64,000 nt of DNA from Syntrophomonas wolfei subsp. methylbutyratica (lineage in GTDB: Bacteria; Bacillota; Syntrophomonadia; Syntrophomonadales; Syntrophomonadaceae). How positions within the stretch are numbered: the first letter of the stretch is position 1; every line of letters begins with the position of its first letter. The DNA lies in the NCBI RefSeq assembly GCF_001570625.1, contig NZ_BBQT01000012.1, forward strand, positions 24,625 through 88,624. Direction: 5' to 3'. A model generated the notes under the pieces. That model was not told the DNA's origin, made no database searches, and saw only the letters and a list, made by a program, of their open reading frames with translations. Positions 1 through 8,333 of this stretch are shown one piece after another. The position numbers and the translations under genes were made by a program.

Positions 1-158
1 AGCCTGATGGACGGGAAATTGCCCGGGGCTTGGTTAATTACGCCGCCCGGGAAATCGCCTTGATAGCAGGTAAAAGAAGCGGTGAGATAGAAGCTATACT
101 GGGAGAGAAGGATTATGATGAGGTAATTCATCGCAACAATCTCTGGGTAAGGGGATAA
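1..158 (+). CDS. proB: Glutamate 5-kinase, C-terminal end (partial)
   Basis: The frame open from base 3 ends at the TAA at 156-158 and encodes the last 51 residues of a protein whose start lies outside the window. The tail ([12 protein letters not shown], then GEIEAILG, then [10 protein letters not shown]) matches the C-terminal PUA domain of glutamate 5-kinase, which phosphorylates glutamate in the first step of proline synthesis. The next gene is proA, the usual operon partner, which supports the call. The catalytic kinase domain cannot be seen here. Confidence 0.85.
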   Translation, partial: PDGREIARGLVNYAAREIALIAGKRSGEIEAILGEKDYDEVIHRNNLWVRG

Positions 159-162
159 ATAT

Positions 163-241
163 TTTGCTTGTATAAAATACCGCTCGCCAACGCTCACTTT
201 GTATATTTATGCAATCCTTAATGAACATCAAGAGTTTTTTT
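163..241 (+). repeat. Family I repeat, short degraded form
   Basis: The gap between proB and proA holds a shortened copy of the family I element. The left inner segment (GCTTG, then ATACCGCTCGCC) is joined directly to the right inner segment (AACGCTC, then TTTGTATATTTATGCAA), without the roughly 190-bp GC-rich core seen in the long copies at 6750, 11453 and 37498. The outer right end is also degraded (GAGTTTTTTTA). Confidence 0.6.
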
Positions 242-311
242 AATAGAAGTCGCTATAGGGAAAGCAAGAGGATTAAACCACTGTATTCCCGAGGTAAAGG
301 AGAGATGAGAA

Positions 312-1571
312 ATGGATAAAAGCTTGGAAGAAAAACTAATGGAGCAGGGTAAGAAAGCCAAAGCGGCTTCACGCTTCCTGGCTACAGCCTCTACCACCCT
401 AAAGAACGAAGCCCTGCTGAAAACGGCGGACGCTCTGGAAGCACAGGGGGCGGGAATAGTCGCCGCCAATGCCATTGATCTGGAGTTAGGGGAAAAACAA
501 GGTTTGACTTCCGCTCTGCTGGAGCGCCTGGCCTTAAATGAGAGCCGGATAAAGGATATGGCCCAGGGACTGCGTGAAATTGCCGCTCTTCCGGACCCGG
601 TGGGGGAGGTTCTGGGGATGTGGAGAAGGCCCAATGGTCTGGAAGTGGGAAGGATTAGAACCCCTATTGGAGTTATAGGCATCATTTATGAATCCCGGCC
701 CAATGTAACAGCCGATGCCGCAGGACTCTGCCTCAAAGCAGGCAATGCTATACTCCTGCGCGGAGGTGAAGAAGCCTTAAATTCCAACCGGATAATTGCC
801 CGGATTATTGCACAGTCAGCTAAAGATTGCGGGATTCCCGAGGGTGCCGTGCAGCTGGTCGACAGCGAGGACCGGCAGGCGGCTGTCTATATGATGAAAA
901 TGAATGAATACCTGGATGTTCTGATTCCTCGAGGAGGGAAGGGCTTGAAACAAGCGGTGCTGGAGCATGCCAGTGTTCCGGTAATTATGACCGGAATGGG
1001 TAATTGCCATGTTTATGTGGATGCTCTGGCGGATTTGAGCAAGGCGCAAAAAATTGTCTTTAATGCCAAAGTGCAAAGACCCTCGGTATGCAATGCCGCT
1101 GAAACCTTGCTGGTCAATGAGAAAATTGCCGGAGAATTCCTCCCGGCCATGATTGCCGAGCTGAAGGGTGCCGGGGTAGAAATTAGGGGTTGTGAAAGAA
1201 CCCGGGAGATAGTGCCGGATATCCTCCCCGCCCGGGAAGAAGACTGGGATGAGGAATACCTGGATTTAATCCTGGCGGTAAAGGTGCTGGATAGCGTGGA
1301 AGAAGCGATAGAGCATATTAACTGTCATGGAACCGGTCACAGTGAGGCTATAATAAGTGAGGAATACAGCAGTGTCCGGCGCTTCATGTCTGCCGTTGAT
1401 GCGGCAGCTGTCTATGCCAATGCTTCCACTCGCTTTACTGATGGTAATGTTTTCGGTTTTGGAGCCGAGATGGGGATAAGCACCCAGAAGCTGCATGCCC
1501 GGGGACCTATGGGTTTGCAGGAATTGACTACCACCAAGTTCATTATTTATGGGGACGGACAAATTCGCTAA
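312..1571 (+). CDS. proA: Gamma-glutamyl phosphate reductase
   Basis: Cytosolic NADPH-dependent enzyme that converts gamma-glutamyl phosphate to glutamate semialdehyde, the second step of proline synthesis. The 419-residue protein has the usual family length. The aldehyde-dehydrogenase-type active-site cysteine lies at about residue 260 in QRPSVCNAAE, and the conserved stretches IYESRPNVT (about 125-133) and LRGGEEA (about 149-155) are intact. The ATG at 312 follows an AAAGGAGAG ribosome site. It follows proB after 153 bp, with a repeat remnant in between, so it is probably the second gene of a proBA operon. Confidence 0.96.
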   Translation: MDKSLEEKLMEQGKKAKAASRFLATASTTLKNEALLKTADALEAQGAGIVAANAIDLELGEKQGLTSALLERLALNESRIKDMAQGLREIAALPDPVGEVLGMWRRPNGLEVGRIRTPIGVIGIIYESRPNVTADAAGLCLKAGNAILLRGGEEALNSNRIIARIIAQSAKDCGIPEGAVQLVDSEDRQAAVYMMKMNEYLDVLIPRGGKGLKQAVLEHASVPVIMTGMGNCHVYVDALADLSKAQKIVFNAKVQRPSVCNAAETLLVNEKIAGEFLPAMIAELKGAGVEIRGCERTREIVPDILPAREEDWDEEYLDLILAVKVLDSVEEAIEHINCHGTGHSEAIISEEYSSVRRFMSAVDAAAVYANASTRFTDGNVFGFGAEMGISTQKLHARGPMGLQELTTTKFIIYGDGQIR

Positions 1572-1596
1572 TTTATAAGGATTGTACGAGAGCAAA

Positions 1597-2847
1597 ATGC
1601 TAGAACATTTATTGCCTGTTTTACAGGCCTATGGTGTCTGGGGCTTGCTGATTCTGGCTTTTGCCGAATCATCTTTTTTCCCGGTTTTCCCTGATTTTAT
1701 TTTAATACCGCTTTGCCTGGCGAATCCGGAGCAGGCTGCTTTCTATGCCCTTCTGGCTACTGTGGGTTCAGCTACGGGCGCCTATTTTGGCTATGTGCTG
1801 GGTAATGTTGTGGGGCAACCCCTCTTGCGCCGCCTGGCCTCGGGAGAGAAAATAGCCCTGATCGAAAAGACCTATCAAAAGTACGGGGCCTGGGCGGTAT
1901 GTATCGCGGGATTGGCTCCTCTTCCTTACAAGCTTTTCACCATATCATCAGGGATATTTCGCTTGTCTTTGCCCGGCTTCTTAACCGCAACACTGCTAGG
2001 CCGCGGGCTGCGCTTCTTTGCAGAAGCGATTCTTATAATGAGCGTGGGTGAGCAGGCATTAGTTTTCATATCCCAGAATTCAGGCTGGCTTAGCACTATA
2101 GTTATATCTGGGATAATTATTCTGCTCATGCTTTTCTTTAAACGGCAAAGTGTAAGCAACTTCCTGCTGGGTTTAAGGGATAAAGCCGGGCTGACCCGTA
2201 TAAGCAAAGGGAGGATACTGGGGCCCAGGTTGCAATTACTGGGGGAATGGCTGGTGGCATTGGGGAGCGGGGCTTTTCTAAGCTTTTTTCTGGCGGGTTC
2301 CATTAAAGATATTTTGAACAATCGTTTGTTCAATACCGACCAGGTTCTTAATCAATTATTTGCACCGGTAATCGGACCGGCCTGGAAAACGGTGGATTGG
2401 CTTTTCAATGGCTGGGTATTGTTTCTTCTGATACTTATTAGCAGCTATCTCTTTTTGCGGCGGGAAAAGTGGGAAAGTGTGGCTTTCCTATTCTTGTCTC
2501 TGATGGGTTCCAGTACGGTACTCTGGGGATTTTATCGCATAATAATGGAAAACTACAGTCTTAATCCCTTCAGTTCCCATCTTTTTACCCACCCCACCCG
2601 GGTCCTGATAAACACCCTCTGGGCTTGCTATATTATTTGGCTGTCGGCTAGCAGAAAAACCCTGTGGCGGAAGGAAAAGTTGGTGAAATTTTTGAGTGGG
2701 CTCCTCGTTTTGTTATTGCTGGGGGTCAGCCGGGTATCGGCTGGCTTTAGACCCTCAGAAGTGGTGGTAACCCTGGCCATAGCCGGATTGTGGTCGGTGG
2801 TAGTCTGGATAATCTTCCTCTACCGCCACTCTTTGCGGGAAAATTAG
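1597..2847 (+). CDS. DedA/SNARE-associated membrane protein with a C-terminal membrane extension
   Basis: The N-terminal half resembles the DedA/YqaA family of polytopic membrane proteins linked to lipid flipping and membrane homeostasis: the motifs FAESSFFPVFPDFILIP and GAYFGYVLGN, then GLAPLPYKLFTISSG. The C-terminal half adds several hydrophobic segments and ends with SRVSAGFRPSE, which looks like a worn PAP2 phosphatase motif (SR, five residues, H) without the histidine; this second identification is tentative. The frame also allows a TTG at 1582, but its AAGGA site touches that codon, so the ATG at 1597 is preferred. It lies 25 bp after proA and may be co-transcribed. Substrate unknown. 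Confidence 0.75.
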   Translation: MLEHLLPVLQAYGVWGLLILAFAESSFFPVFPDFILIPLCLANPEQAAFYALLATVGSATGAYFGYVLGNVVGQPLLRRLASGEKIALIEKTYQKYGAWAVCIAGLAPLPYKLFTISSGIFRLSLPGFLTATLLGRGLRFFAEAILIMSVGEQALVFISQNSGWLSTIVISGIIILLMLFFKRQSVSNFLLGLRDKAGLTRISKGRILGPRLQLLGEWLVALGSGAFLSFFLAGSIKDILNNRLFNTDQVLNQLFAPVIGPAWKTVDWLFNGWVLFLLILISSYLFLRREKWESVAFLFLSLMGSSTVLWGFYRIIMENYSLNPFSSHLFTHPTRVLINTLWACYIIWLSASRKTLWRKEKLVKFLSGLLVLLLLGVSRVSAGFRPSEVVVTLAIAGLWSVVVWIIFLYRHSLREN

Positions 2848-2852
2848 GACAT

Positions 2853-2894
2853 CTAGCCGGGGAAGGTCCTTTTATCGGATGCCCCCGGCCGTAG
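2853..2894 (+). terminator. Possible hairpin after the proA-dedA unit
   Basis: CTAGCCGGGG at 2853-2862 can pair with CCCCGGCCGTAG at 2883-2894. No T-run follows, so it may be a stabilising 3' hairpin rather than a true intrinsic terminator. Confidence 0.35.
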
Positions 2895-2903
2895 ATGAAG
2901 TTT

Positions 2904-2985
2904 GATGTCACTGCAAAAAATTAATAGTTATGTTTGTATTTTATGCAACCCTTTTGCATCAAAAGGGAGTTTTGCAGTAGAGTCA
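2904..2985 (+). repeat. Family I repeat, 82-bp short form
   Basis: Both outer ends of the family I element are present (GATGTCACTGCAAAAA at the left, TTTTGCAGTAGAGTCA at the right), with an inner TTATGCAACCC. The GC-rich core of the long form is missing. It lies between two convergent genes. Confidence 0.7.
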
Positions 2986-2988
2986 GGT

Positions 2989-4020
2989 TTAAATAATCTC
3001 AAAGTTATAGCGGGCGAGCTTATCCAGGTCCTCCTGGCTCAGCCGGTATTCCCGGTCTAAAAGCTGTCGCTCAGGCATGGTGCCGCATAGCTCGGTTGAG
3101 AGGTAACGCAGGCCGTTGTCATTGATTATAGTAACTATGCATTTCTTTTCCGGATATTTTTGGGCTGCTTTTATGGCAGCAGCCACATTAATACCGGAAG
3201 AAGAACCACAGAAAATCCCTTCTTTTCGGGCCATCTGCCGGGCGGTTTCCAGAGCCTCATCGGAGCTGACCAGTATGATGCCATCTATATACTGCAGGTC
3301 GAGAATTTCAGGGATCAAGCCGTCAGCTATGCCCTGAATCTTATGCTGCCCGATACGCCCGCAGGCCAGAATAGGAGAGTCTTCCGGCTCGGATACATAC
3401 ACTTTGATGGCGGGGTTCTTCTCTTTCAGGTATTTGGCGGTCCCGGTTACAGTACCACCGGTTCCCTGGCACATGATAAAAACATCCATTTCTCCGGCTG
3501 TCTGCTCCCAAATTTCCGGTGCGGTATTGTCTATGTGGGCCAAAAGATTATCCTCGCGGTAGAATTGTCCTACTTCAAAAATCTGCTCGCCATATTCCTG
3601 CTTTATGCGTTTTACTTCTTCCAGTACCAGGTCAACATCGGTTTCGGCCCCCGGGGTCAGTAGCAGTTCAGCACCGTAGGCAGCAATAGTCTTCTTCCTT
3701 TCTTCGCTCATTCCTTCGGGCATTACTATTATTACCCGGTAGCCTTTGGCGGCCCCTACCATGGCAGCGGCAATTCCTGTATTGCCGGTGGTGCCTTCCA
3801 GGAGAATCATACCGGGCTTCAAATCTCCCCGCTTTTCTGCTTCTTCCACAATCTTATGCACCACTCTGTCCTTAAGGCTGCCGCTGGGATTCACATATTC
3901 CAGCTTGGCACAGATATCAGGTTTTAAGCCCTTCCCTATTTTATTTAATCTTATCATGGGTGTTCTGCCGATAACTTCCAATACATTGTCAAATATCTTA
4001 TTGTTTGCATCCCATTCCAT
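2989..4020 (-). CDS. PLP-dependent cysteine synthase family protein
   Basis: Fold-type II PLP enzyme of the cysteine synthase/cystathionine beta-synthase family, which makes cysteine from an activated serine and sulfide or a similar thiol. The PLP lysine is K50 in PSGSLKDR, the substrate loop is EGTTGNTG (about 75-82), and the phosphate-binding GTGGT and the CGSSSGIN segment are present. At 343 residues it is longer than typical CysK (about 310) because of a C-terminal extension (QLLDREYRLSQEDL). The true acceptor (O-acetylserine, O-phosphoserine or homocysteine) cannot be decided. A ribosome site, GGGGAGGAAG, precedes the ATG. The Cys-rich gene upstream on the same strand is 75 bp away. Confidence 0.85.
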   Translation of the reverse strand: MEWDANNKIFDNVLEVIGRTPMIRLNKIGKGLKPDICAKLEYVNPSGSLKDRVVHKIVEEAEKRGDLKPGMILLEGTTGNTGIAAAMVGAAKGYRVIIVMPEGMSEERKKTIAAYGAELLLTPGAETDVDLVLEEVKRIKQEYGEQIFEVGQFYREDNLLAHIDNTAPEIWEQTAGEMDVFIMCQGTGGTVTGTAKYLKEKNPAIKVYVSEPEDSPILACGRIGQHKIQGIADGLIPEILDLQYIDGIILVSSDEALETARQMARKEGIFCGSSSGINVAAAIKAAQKYPEKKCIVTIINDNGLRYLSTELCGTMPERQLLDREYRLSQEDLDKLARYNFEII

Positions 4021-4095
4021 TAAACTTCCTCCCCTGTTTATTTTTCCTGATAATTATTCTGTAGAATTAATATTATTTCCTGTGATTATTATAGC

Positions 4096-4716
4096 TTAGA
4101 GTGGCCAGTCAGTTCCATACTGGAGTTCCCGAAACAGGGAAAACTTCTCCAATGGAGGACATTCAGCCAGGAAAGGAGCTGTAATTGCGGTTTCCTGTTC
4201 AAAAAGAATCAATAGCTCGGCCAGAAACTCCTCTCTCCTTTTTTCCTCCCTCAAGCTCAGCCCTTTTTCTTTTAGAATGCCGGCTATTCGGTTGTTCAAT
4301 TCTATCTCATAATCGGCCAGTGCAGTAAAGAAGTCTTTCCAATGAGCCAGCTTATCCTCCTTTTCCCAGGCTACGCCCGGGCAAACGAAATGACGGCAGA
4401 CCGATTCCCGCAAAGCCTGGGGTAGTAAGCAACCACCAGTATTGGAGTGAAAGCTGCAGCGATAGCTCTGTCCTTCCGGGCGGCTATTAACGGTTACCGA
4501 AGCGTCAAGTATGGTGAGATTATCCAGACTGAATATATAATCCAAAACCTCGGGTTTATATTGGAGAAGATAAGCGAAATCACAGGGATAAAATACTGGA
4601 GAATAGTAGCCGCAACAGCCTTTGTCATCCTGGCGCGGGCACTCGGTACAGAGATCCAGTTCTATATAACTGCGCAGGCCCTGGTTGTGAAAAGTTAGTT
4701 CCAATTTTTTAAGCAT
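4096..4716 (-). CDS. Cysteine-rich YkgJ-like metal-binding protein
   Basis: Cytosolic protein of 206 residues with many cysteines: LCTECP, GCCGYYSPVFYPC, YRCSFH, GGC and CRHFVC. The spacing resembles the YkgJ-type zinc or iron chelating domain, but the match is by pattern only and no function is known. The C-terminal half is charged and helical. An upstream in-frame ATG exists at 4731, but GGAGAGGG lies between the two ATGs at the right distance from 4716, so 4716 is taken as the start. It is transcribed with the cysteine synthase gene downstream. Confidence 0.6.
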   Translation of the reverse strand: MLKKLELTFHNQGLRSYIELDLCTECPRQDDKGCCGYYSPVFYPCDFAYLLQYKPEVLDYIFSLDNLTILDASVTVNSRPEGQSYRCSFHSNTGGCLLPQALRESVCRHFVCPGVAWEKEDKLAHWKDFFTALADYEIELNNRIAGILKEKGLSLREEKRREEFLAELLILFEQETAITAPFLAECPPLEKFSLFRELQYGTDWPL

Positions 4717-4869
4717 GCTTTCCCTCTCCATCTATCCGTTTGCAAACACAATCATTTCTATTATAAAGTTTTTGCCGCTCCAGGGAAAGATATATTACCA
4801 TGTCAGGCACTTAAGTTATTATTGTAATATTATTGCAAGGATTTGCATTTTCTAAAGGGCACGGTTATT

Positions 4870-5535
4870 ATGAATTGGGACAAGATTGGGCAGGTGGTAA
4901 AAGTGGAGAAAATTAAACCCTGGGGAATACTGGGAGGTACTTTTGATCCTATTCATTATGGGCACCTTATTGCTGCTGAATATGCCTGTCACAATTTTAA
5001 ATTGGACAAAGTTCTGCTAATACCGGCGGCCAGTCCCCCACACAAGGAACTGGGACAGGTTCTGCCTGCTATGCATCGTTATCGGATGGCGGAATTGGCG
5101 GTAAAGTCTAATCCCCATTTGGAAGTATCCCCGGTAGAGATGGAGAGAGAAGGGCTTTCCTATACGGTTGATACCCTGGCTTATTTTCAGGCAAAATTCC
5201 CCGAGGTGGAATTCTTCTTTATTGTAGGGGCTGACTCGCTGTTTATTATGCATAGCTGGAAAGAACCGGAGCGGTTGGCGGAGCTCTGTCGTTTCATAGT
5301 GGTCACCCGTCCCGGATATAAGATTGAGCGAAGTGAAGCGGCTCTGGGCAGGCTCCCGGATATAATTTGGGATAGGATGCTGCAGATGGAGATTCCCGGG
5401 CTCGATATTTCCTCCAGTGATATTCGGCAACGGGCAGCTGCCGGGAAACCTATAAAATATCTGTTGCCGCCTGAGGTGGAGGAATACATTTTTGAGCAGG
5501 GATTATACCGGGGGGATAAATATGCTGAGGGATAG
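4870..5535 (+). CDS. nadD: Nicotinate-nucleotide adenylyltransferase
   Basis: Transfers AMP from ATP to nicotinate mononucleotide to form deamido-NAD. The nucleotidyltransferase motif GGTFDPIHYGHL lies at residues 22-33 and the second ATP motif, SSSDIRQR, near the C-terminus. About 17 residues precede the fold, slightly more than usual. A TTG at 4843 is possible, but its ribosome site is too close; the ATG at 4870 has AAAGGGC at a good distance. Its 3' end overlaps yqeK by 14 bp, the normal nadD-yqeK-rsfS order of Firmicutes. Confidence 0.95.
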   Translation: MNWDKIGQVVKVEKIKPWGILGGTFDPIHYGHLIAAEYACHNFKLDKVLLIPAASPPHKELGQVLPAMHRYRMAELAVKSNPHLEVSPVEMEREGLSYTVDTLAYFQAKFPEVEFFFIVGADSLFIMHSWKEPERLAELCRFIVVTRPGYKIERSEAALGRLPDIIWDRMLQMEIPGLDISSSDIRQRAAAGKPIKYLLPPEVEEYIFEQGLYRGDKYAEG

Positions 5536-6094
5536 GCAGCAGCTTATGGATATTATAAAGCGCAGGCTATCACCCAATCGCTTGCAGCATTCGCTGCAGG
5601 TAGCGGAAACTGCCGTACAGATGGCTGGACAGTATGAACTGGAATTGGAACAGGTATATCTGACGGCCTTATTGCATGACTATGCCAAGGGCTTATCGGG
5701 GCAGGAACTCTTGCGGCTGGCGGAGGAGAATAATTTGATTGAGGATGAAGTTGACCGCGAAGTTCCGGATCTTCTGCATGCACCGGTAGGGGCTTTTATG
5801 ATAAAAAGGGATTTGGGTATTGAAGATGAGGAGGTCCTAACGGCCATCAGCCGGCATACTCTAGGTTCTACAAAGATGAGTGAGTTGGACAAGATTATCT
5901 ATCTGGCTGATATGATTGAACCAGGGCGGGACTTTCCTGGCCTGGAGAGGCTAAAATGCCTTAGCTTCCGTGACCTTGACGAAGCTATGTTATTTGGGCT
6001 AGAATCAACAATAAAATATTGCCTGGATCGGGGGCGGATTTTACACCCCCGTACTATTGAGGCCAGGAATCATTTTTTAAGAATACGGAGTTAA
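5522..6094 (+). CDS. yqeK: HD-domain phosphohydrolase (bis(5'-nucleosyl)-tetraphosphatase, YqeK)
   Basis: HD-superfamily metal hydrolase of 190 residues. The metal ligands are H23 (LQHSLQVAE), H52-D53 (LLHDYAKG) and a later RHTLG with DKIIYLADMIEP. YqeK of Firmicutes is known to cleave Ap4A symmetrically. The ATG at 5522 is preceded by GGGGGGATAA inside the end of nadD, indicating translational coupling. It is followed by 139 bp without a gene before rsfS. Confidence 0.92.
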   Translation: MLRDRQQLMDIIKRRLSPNRLQHSLQVAETAVQMAGQYELELEQVYLTALLHDYAKGLSGQELLRLAEENNLIEDEVDREVPDLLHAPVGAFMIKRDLGIEDEEVLTAISRHTLGSTKMSELDKIIYLADMIEPGRDFPGLERLKCLSFRDLDEAMLFGLESTIKYCLDRGRILHPRTIEARNHFLRIRS

Positions 6095-6233
6095 TTATAC
6101 ACCTTATGCTCTATTCCTTATTAACCTCATCGATGTCTGGGTTCACCAGGGTATGGAGTATGGAGTATCAGATATATGCTGTTAGTGTTTTATTGGCCTG
6201 AATTGTATTTTACTTAAATTAGGAGGGTTGTTT

Positions 6234-6590
6234 TTGCTGAACGAAGAGGAATTAGCCCAAGCAGTTGCCGCGGCTTGTTTGGATGAAAAGGCAGTTGATG
6301 TGGTCATTTTGGATGTGAATGAGCTTACCATAATTACCGATTATTTTGTAATTGCCACAGCCCGGAGCCGGGTGCAGGTACAAAATATTGTAGAAATGGT
6401 ACAAGAAAGACTGAAGGAATTTAATATATTGCCCTCCCGCGTAGAAGGTGTGGAGCAAGGCAACTGGGCGGTGATGGACTACAGTTCGACTATTCTGCAT
6501 GTTTTTCAACCGGAGGAGAGGGAGTATTATGATCTGGAGAATCTCTGGGGGGATGCCAAAGAGGTCGATGTAAACGAGAGTTATGCTTAA
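6234..6590 (+). CDS. rsfS: Ribosome silencing factor
   Basis: Small protein (118 residues) that binds ribosomal protein uL14 and blocks subunit joining in starvation. Family motifs: DVVILDVNELTIITDYFVI, ARSRVQVQNI, EGVEQGNWAVMDY and HVFQPEEREYYDLENLW. AGGAGG at 6221-6226 sits directly against a TTG at 6228 and seven bases before the TTG at 6234, so 6234 is the likelier start. It completes the nadD-yqeK-rsfS group. Confidence 0.93.
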   Translation: MLNEEELAQAVAAACLDEKAVDVVILDVNELTIITDYFVIATARSRVQVQNIVEMVQERLKEFNILPSRVEGVEQGNWAVMDYSSTILHVFQPEEREYYDLENLWGDAKEVDVNESYA

Positions 6591-6610
6591 ATGCTGGTAC
6601 GCGGAAAATT

Positions 6611-6668
6611 TAAGGGGACAGTACTTTGGAGGAAGCCTCTAGAGCCTTCCAAAATGCTGTCCCCTTTA
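6611..6668 (+). terminator. Long imperfect hairpin after rsfS
   Basis: TAAGGGGACAG (6611-6621) pairs with CTGTCCCCTTTA (6657-6668), and inner segments TTTGGA/AAGCC and GGCT/TTCCAAAA extend the pairing. It could end the rsfS transcript. The GGGGACAG arms resemble the family III repeats at 22.85 and 41.1 kb, so it may be a repeat unit instead. Confidence 0.5.
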
Positions 6669-6749
6669 GTTTGCGGCCATGGGGGGTTAGTATCATATCG
6701 TATCACCGTCCCCGACTTGCCTCGGTTCAATTTAATCATGTATAATAAT

Positions 6750-7020
6750 GATGTCACTGCAAAAAGTTATAAATATGCATTAGCTTGCATAAATATACCG
6801 CTCGCAGTCTTCGCATGGGCAACACCTGCGGCTTGTCTCGTGGCTCAAGGGGTGCCGCGCTAATCTCCCATCCTGGTCAGTAGCGCTCTCGCGACGTCCT
6901 GTCGCTCGCCCCCTTTCGCCTGCTCGCCTTCGCCGGGTGTTGCATCCATGCTTCGCCAACGCTCGCTTTGTATATTTATGCAACCCTCATGCTACAAAAG
7001 GGGTTTTTGCAGTAGAGTCA
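6750..7020 (+). mobile_element. Family I element, long copy A (271 bp)
   Basis: Begins GATGTCACTGCAAAAAG and ends GGTTTTTGCAGTAGAGTCA; the ends form an imperfect inverted repeat with shared CTGCAAAAA and GCATAAATATAC blocks. The middle is GC-rich and contains CGCCTGCTCGCC and CTCGCGACGTCC. Direct repeats ATAATAAT flank it at 6742-6749 and 7021-7028, as expected of a target-site duplication. No real coding sequence is present; short open frames inside are low-complexity arginine-rich translations. The Uma2 gene starts 67 bp beyond. Confidence 0.7.
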
Positions 7021-7086
7021 ATAATAATTACAAAGATTGCAAAGATTGGAATGGATTCGGTCGTTGCCCGGAAGGAGGAATCATTC

Positions 7087-7671
7087 ATGTCCATGTCCGC
7101 CCCAAAACCAGACCGAGAATATACTTACGGCGACTACCTGCAATGGCCGGATGAGGAAAGGTGGGAAATTATTGGCGGCGTACCCTATGATATGAGTCCA
7201 GTGCCTTCCGGGAAACACCAGGAAATCTCCGGCGAGTTGTTCTTTCAGCTTCGCTCATTTTTCCAGGATAGAAGCTGCCGGGTCTTTGCTGCTCCCTTTG
7301 ATGTGCGCCTGCCGCAAGGGGATGAGAAGGACGAAGATATAACAAATGTCGTACAACCTGACCTCAGCATAATCCGCGACTTGGATAAATTGGATGAAAG
7401 GGGCTGCAAAGGTACCCCCACCGTGGTTATCGAGATCATTTCCCCTTCCACCGCCAAGAAGGAACTTAACGAGAAATTCAACCTTTATGAAAAGAGTGCT
7501 ATTCCCGAATATTGGGTGGTTTTTCCCGGTCTAAATGTAATAGTGGTTTATAGCCTGGATGATGAGGGCAAATATCAAAAAACCGGCGAGTATGCTGCCA
7601 ACCAGGTTCTAACCAGCCCCCTCTTCCCCGGCCTGGAAGTCAAACTGGAGGAGGTTTTTCAGATAAAATAA
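7087..7671 (+). CDS. Uma2-family putative restriction endonuclease-like protein
   Basis: DUF820/Uma2 protein of 194 residues with the PD-(D/E)XK nuclease layout: an N-terminal YTYGDYLQWPDEERWEIIGGVPYDMSP segment, then QPDLSIIRD with the catalytic aspartate, and VVIEIISPST with the acidic residue. Uma2 proteins are abundant in some genomes but their role is not settled. The reading frame extends upstream into the repeat, but GGAAGGAGG just before the ATG at 7087 fixes the start. Isolated gene between two repeats, so possibly acquired. Confidence 0.85.
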   Translation: MSMSAPKPDREYTYGDYLQWPDEERWEIIGGVPYDMSPVPSGKHQEISGELFFQLRSFFQDRSCRVFAAPFDVRLPQGDEKDEDITNVVQPDLSIIRDLDKLDERGCKGTPTVVIEIISPSTAKKELNEKFNLYEKSAIPEYWVVFPGLNVIVVYSLDDEGKYQKTGEYAANQVLTSPLFPGLEVKLEEVFQIK

Positions 7672-7691
7672 GACTTATAAAGCAGTTAAGG

Positions 7692-7790
7692 TTGCACCCT
7701 GCGGGTACTTCTGGTGTTCCGCCCTGCGGGTGTCACTAATAAGGTCGCGGGTACTACTGATGCACCCTGCGGTCGCTATTGTGGCAGCTT
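7692..7790 (+). repeat. REP-like palindrome cluster (nested-repeat family)
   Basis: Three spaced units occur: CACCCTGCGGGT, GCCCTGCGGGTG and CACCCTGCGG. The first 52 bp are the reverse complement, with few changes, of the insertion inside long copy C at 37628-37682. A diverged relative lies at 24668-24715. The last unit overlaps the 3' end of the alkyltransferase gene. Confidence 0.65.
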
Positions 7791-8299
7791 ATAACTTCAT
7801 TTTCCAGAGCCAGGAGGGCTTTTTTTGTTTCCACTCCACCCGGAGCCGTAAATCCGCCCAGGCCGCCGTTTTGGGCCAGCACCCGGTGGCAGGGTATAAG
7901 CAGCGGGAGGGGATTCAGGCTCAAAGCCCGGCCTACTGCCCGGGCGGCACGGGGCTTTCCCAATTCTCGCGCCACTTCCCCATAAGTTTTGGTTACTCCG
8001 TAGGGAATTTGCGAAATATGTTGCAGTACCTTTTGGGTAAAAGCGGGCAAGGAGTTGATGTCCCATTGTGCCTCCCAGTTGTCTATCAACTGCCCTTGAA
8101 AATAGCGGCGGATATTATTTATCAGCGGCAGGGTAACATCGTTTTCTCCAAACAGGCGGCTTTCAATTCCGCTGCTTTCCAAACCGGTCTTGAATTCGTT
8201 TAAACCAACAGCAAATGGCAGTATAGTTCGCTTTATCAGCCTATTGTCGCTTAAAACAGCCGCCCATCCCCAGGAGGTATCAAAAACCAGCCATTTCAT
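7754..8299 (-). CDS. ogt: Methylated-DNA--protein-cysteine methyltransferase
   Basis: Suicide DNA repair protein that moves the alkyl group of O6-alkylguanine to its own cysteine. The active site PCHRV is present, preceded by the helix-turn-helix YGVTKTYGEVARELGKPRAARAVG and followed by GGLGGFTAPGGVETKKALLALE. About 181 residues, with a typical N-terminal domain. A GTG at 8308 is possible, but GGGGTGG fits the ATG at 8299. The last ten or so residues (CHNSDRRVHQ) are encoded by the REP-like repeat, so the native C-terminus appears to have been replaced or extended. Confidence 0.92.
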   Translation of the reverse strand: MKWLVFDTSWGWAAVLSDNRLIKRTILPFAVGLNEFKTGLESSGIESRLFGENDVTLPLINNIRRYFQGQLIDNWEAQWDINSLPAFTQKVLQHISQIPYGVTKTYGEVARELGKPRAARAVGRALSLNPLPLLIPCHRVLAQNGGLGGFTAPGGVETKKALLALENEVISCHNSDRRVHQ

Positions 8300-8333
8300 T
8301 ATACCCACCCCATTTCTTGCCTAATGCCTGCTA

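Noticed and set aside
6780..6983. 67-codon arginine-rich frame on the minus strand within repeat copy A, and similar frames in copies B and C
   Set aside because: They change with each copy, have no ribosome site and come from GC-rich repeat DNA; they are not conserved as protein.
7692..7790. Regular palindromes considered as a CRISPR array
   Set aside because: Only three short, uneven units, no constant spacer length and no cas genes in the window.
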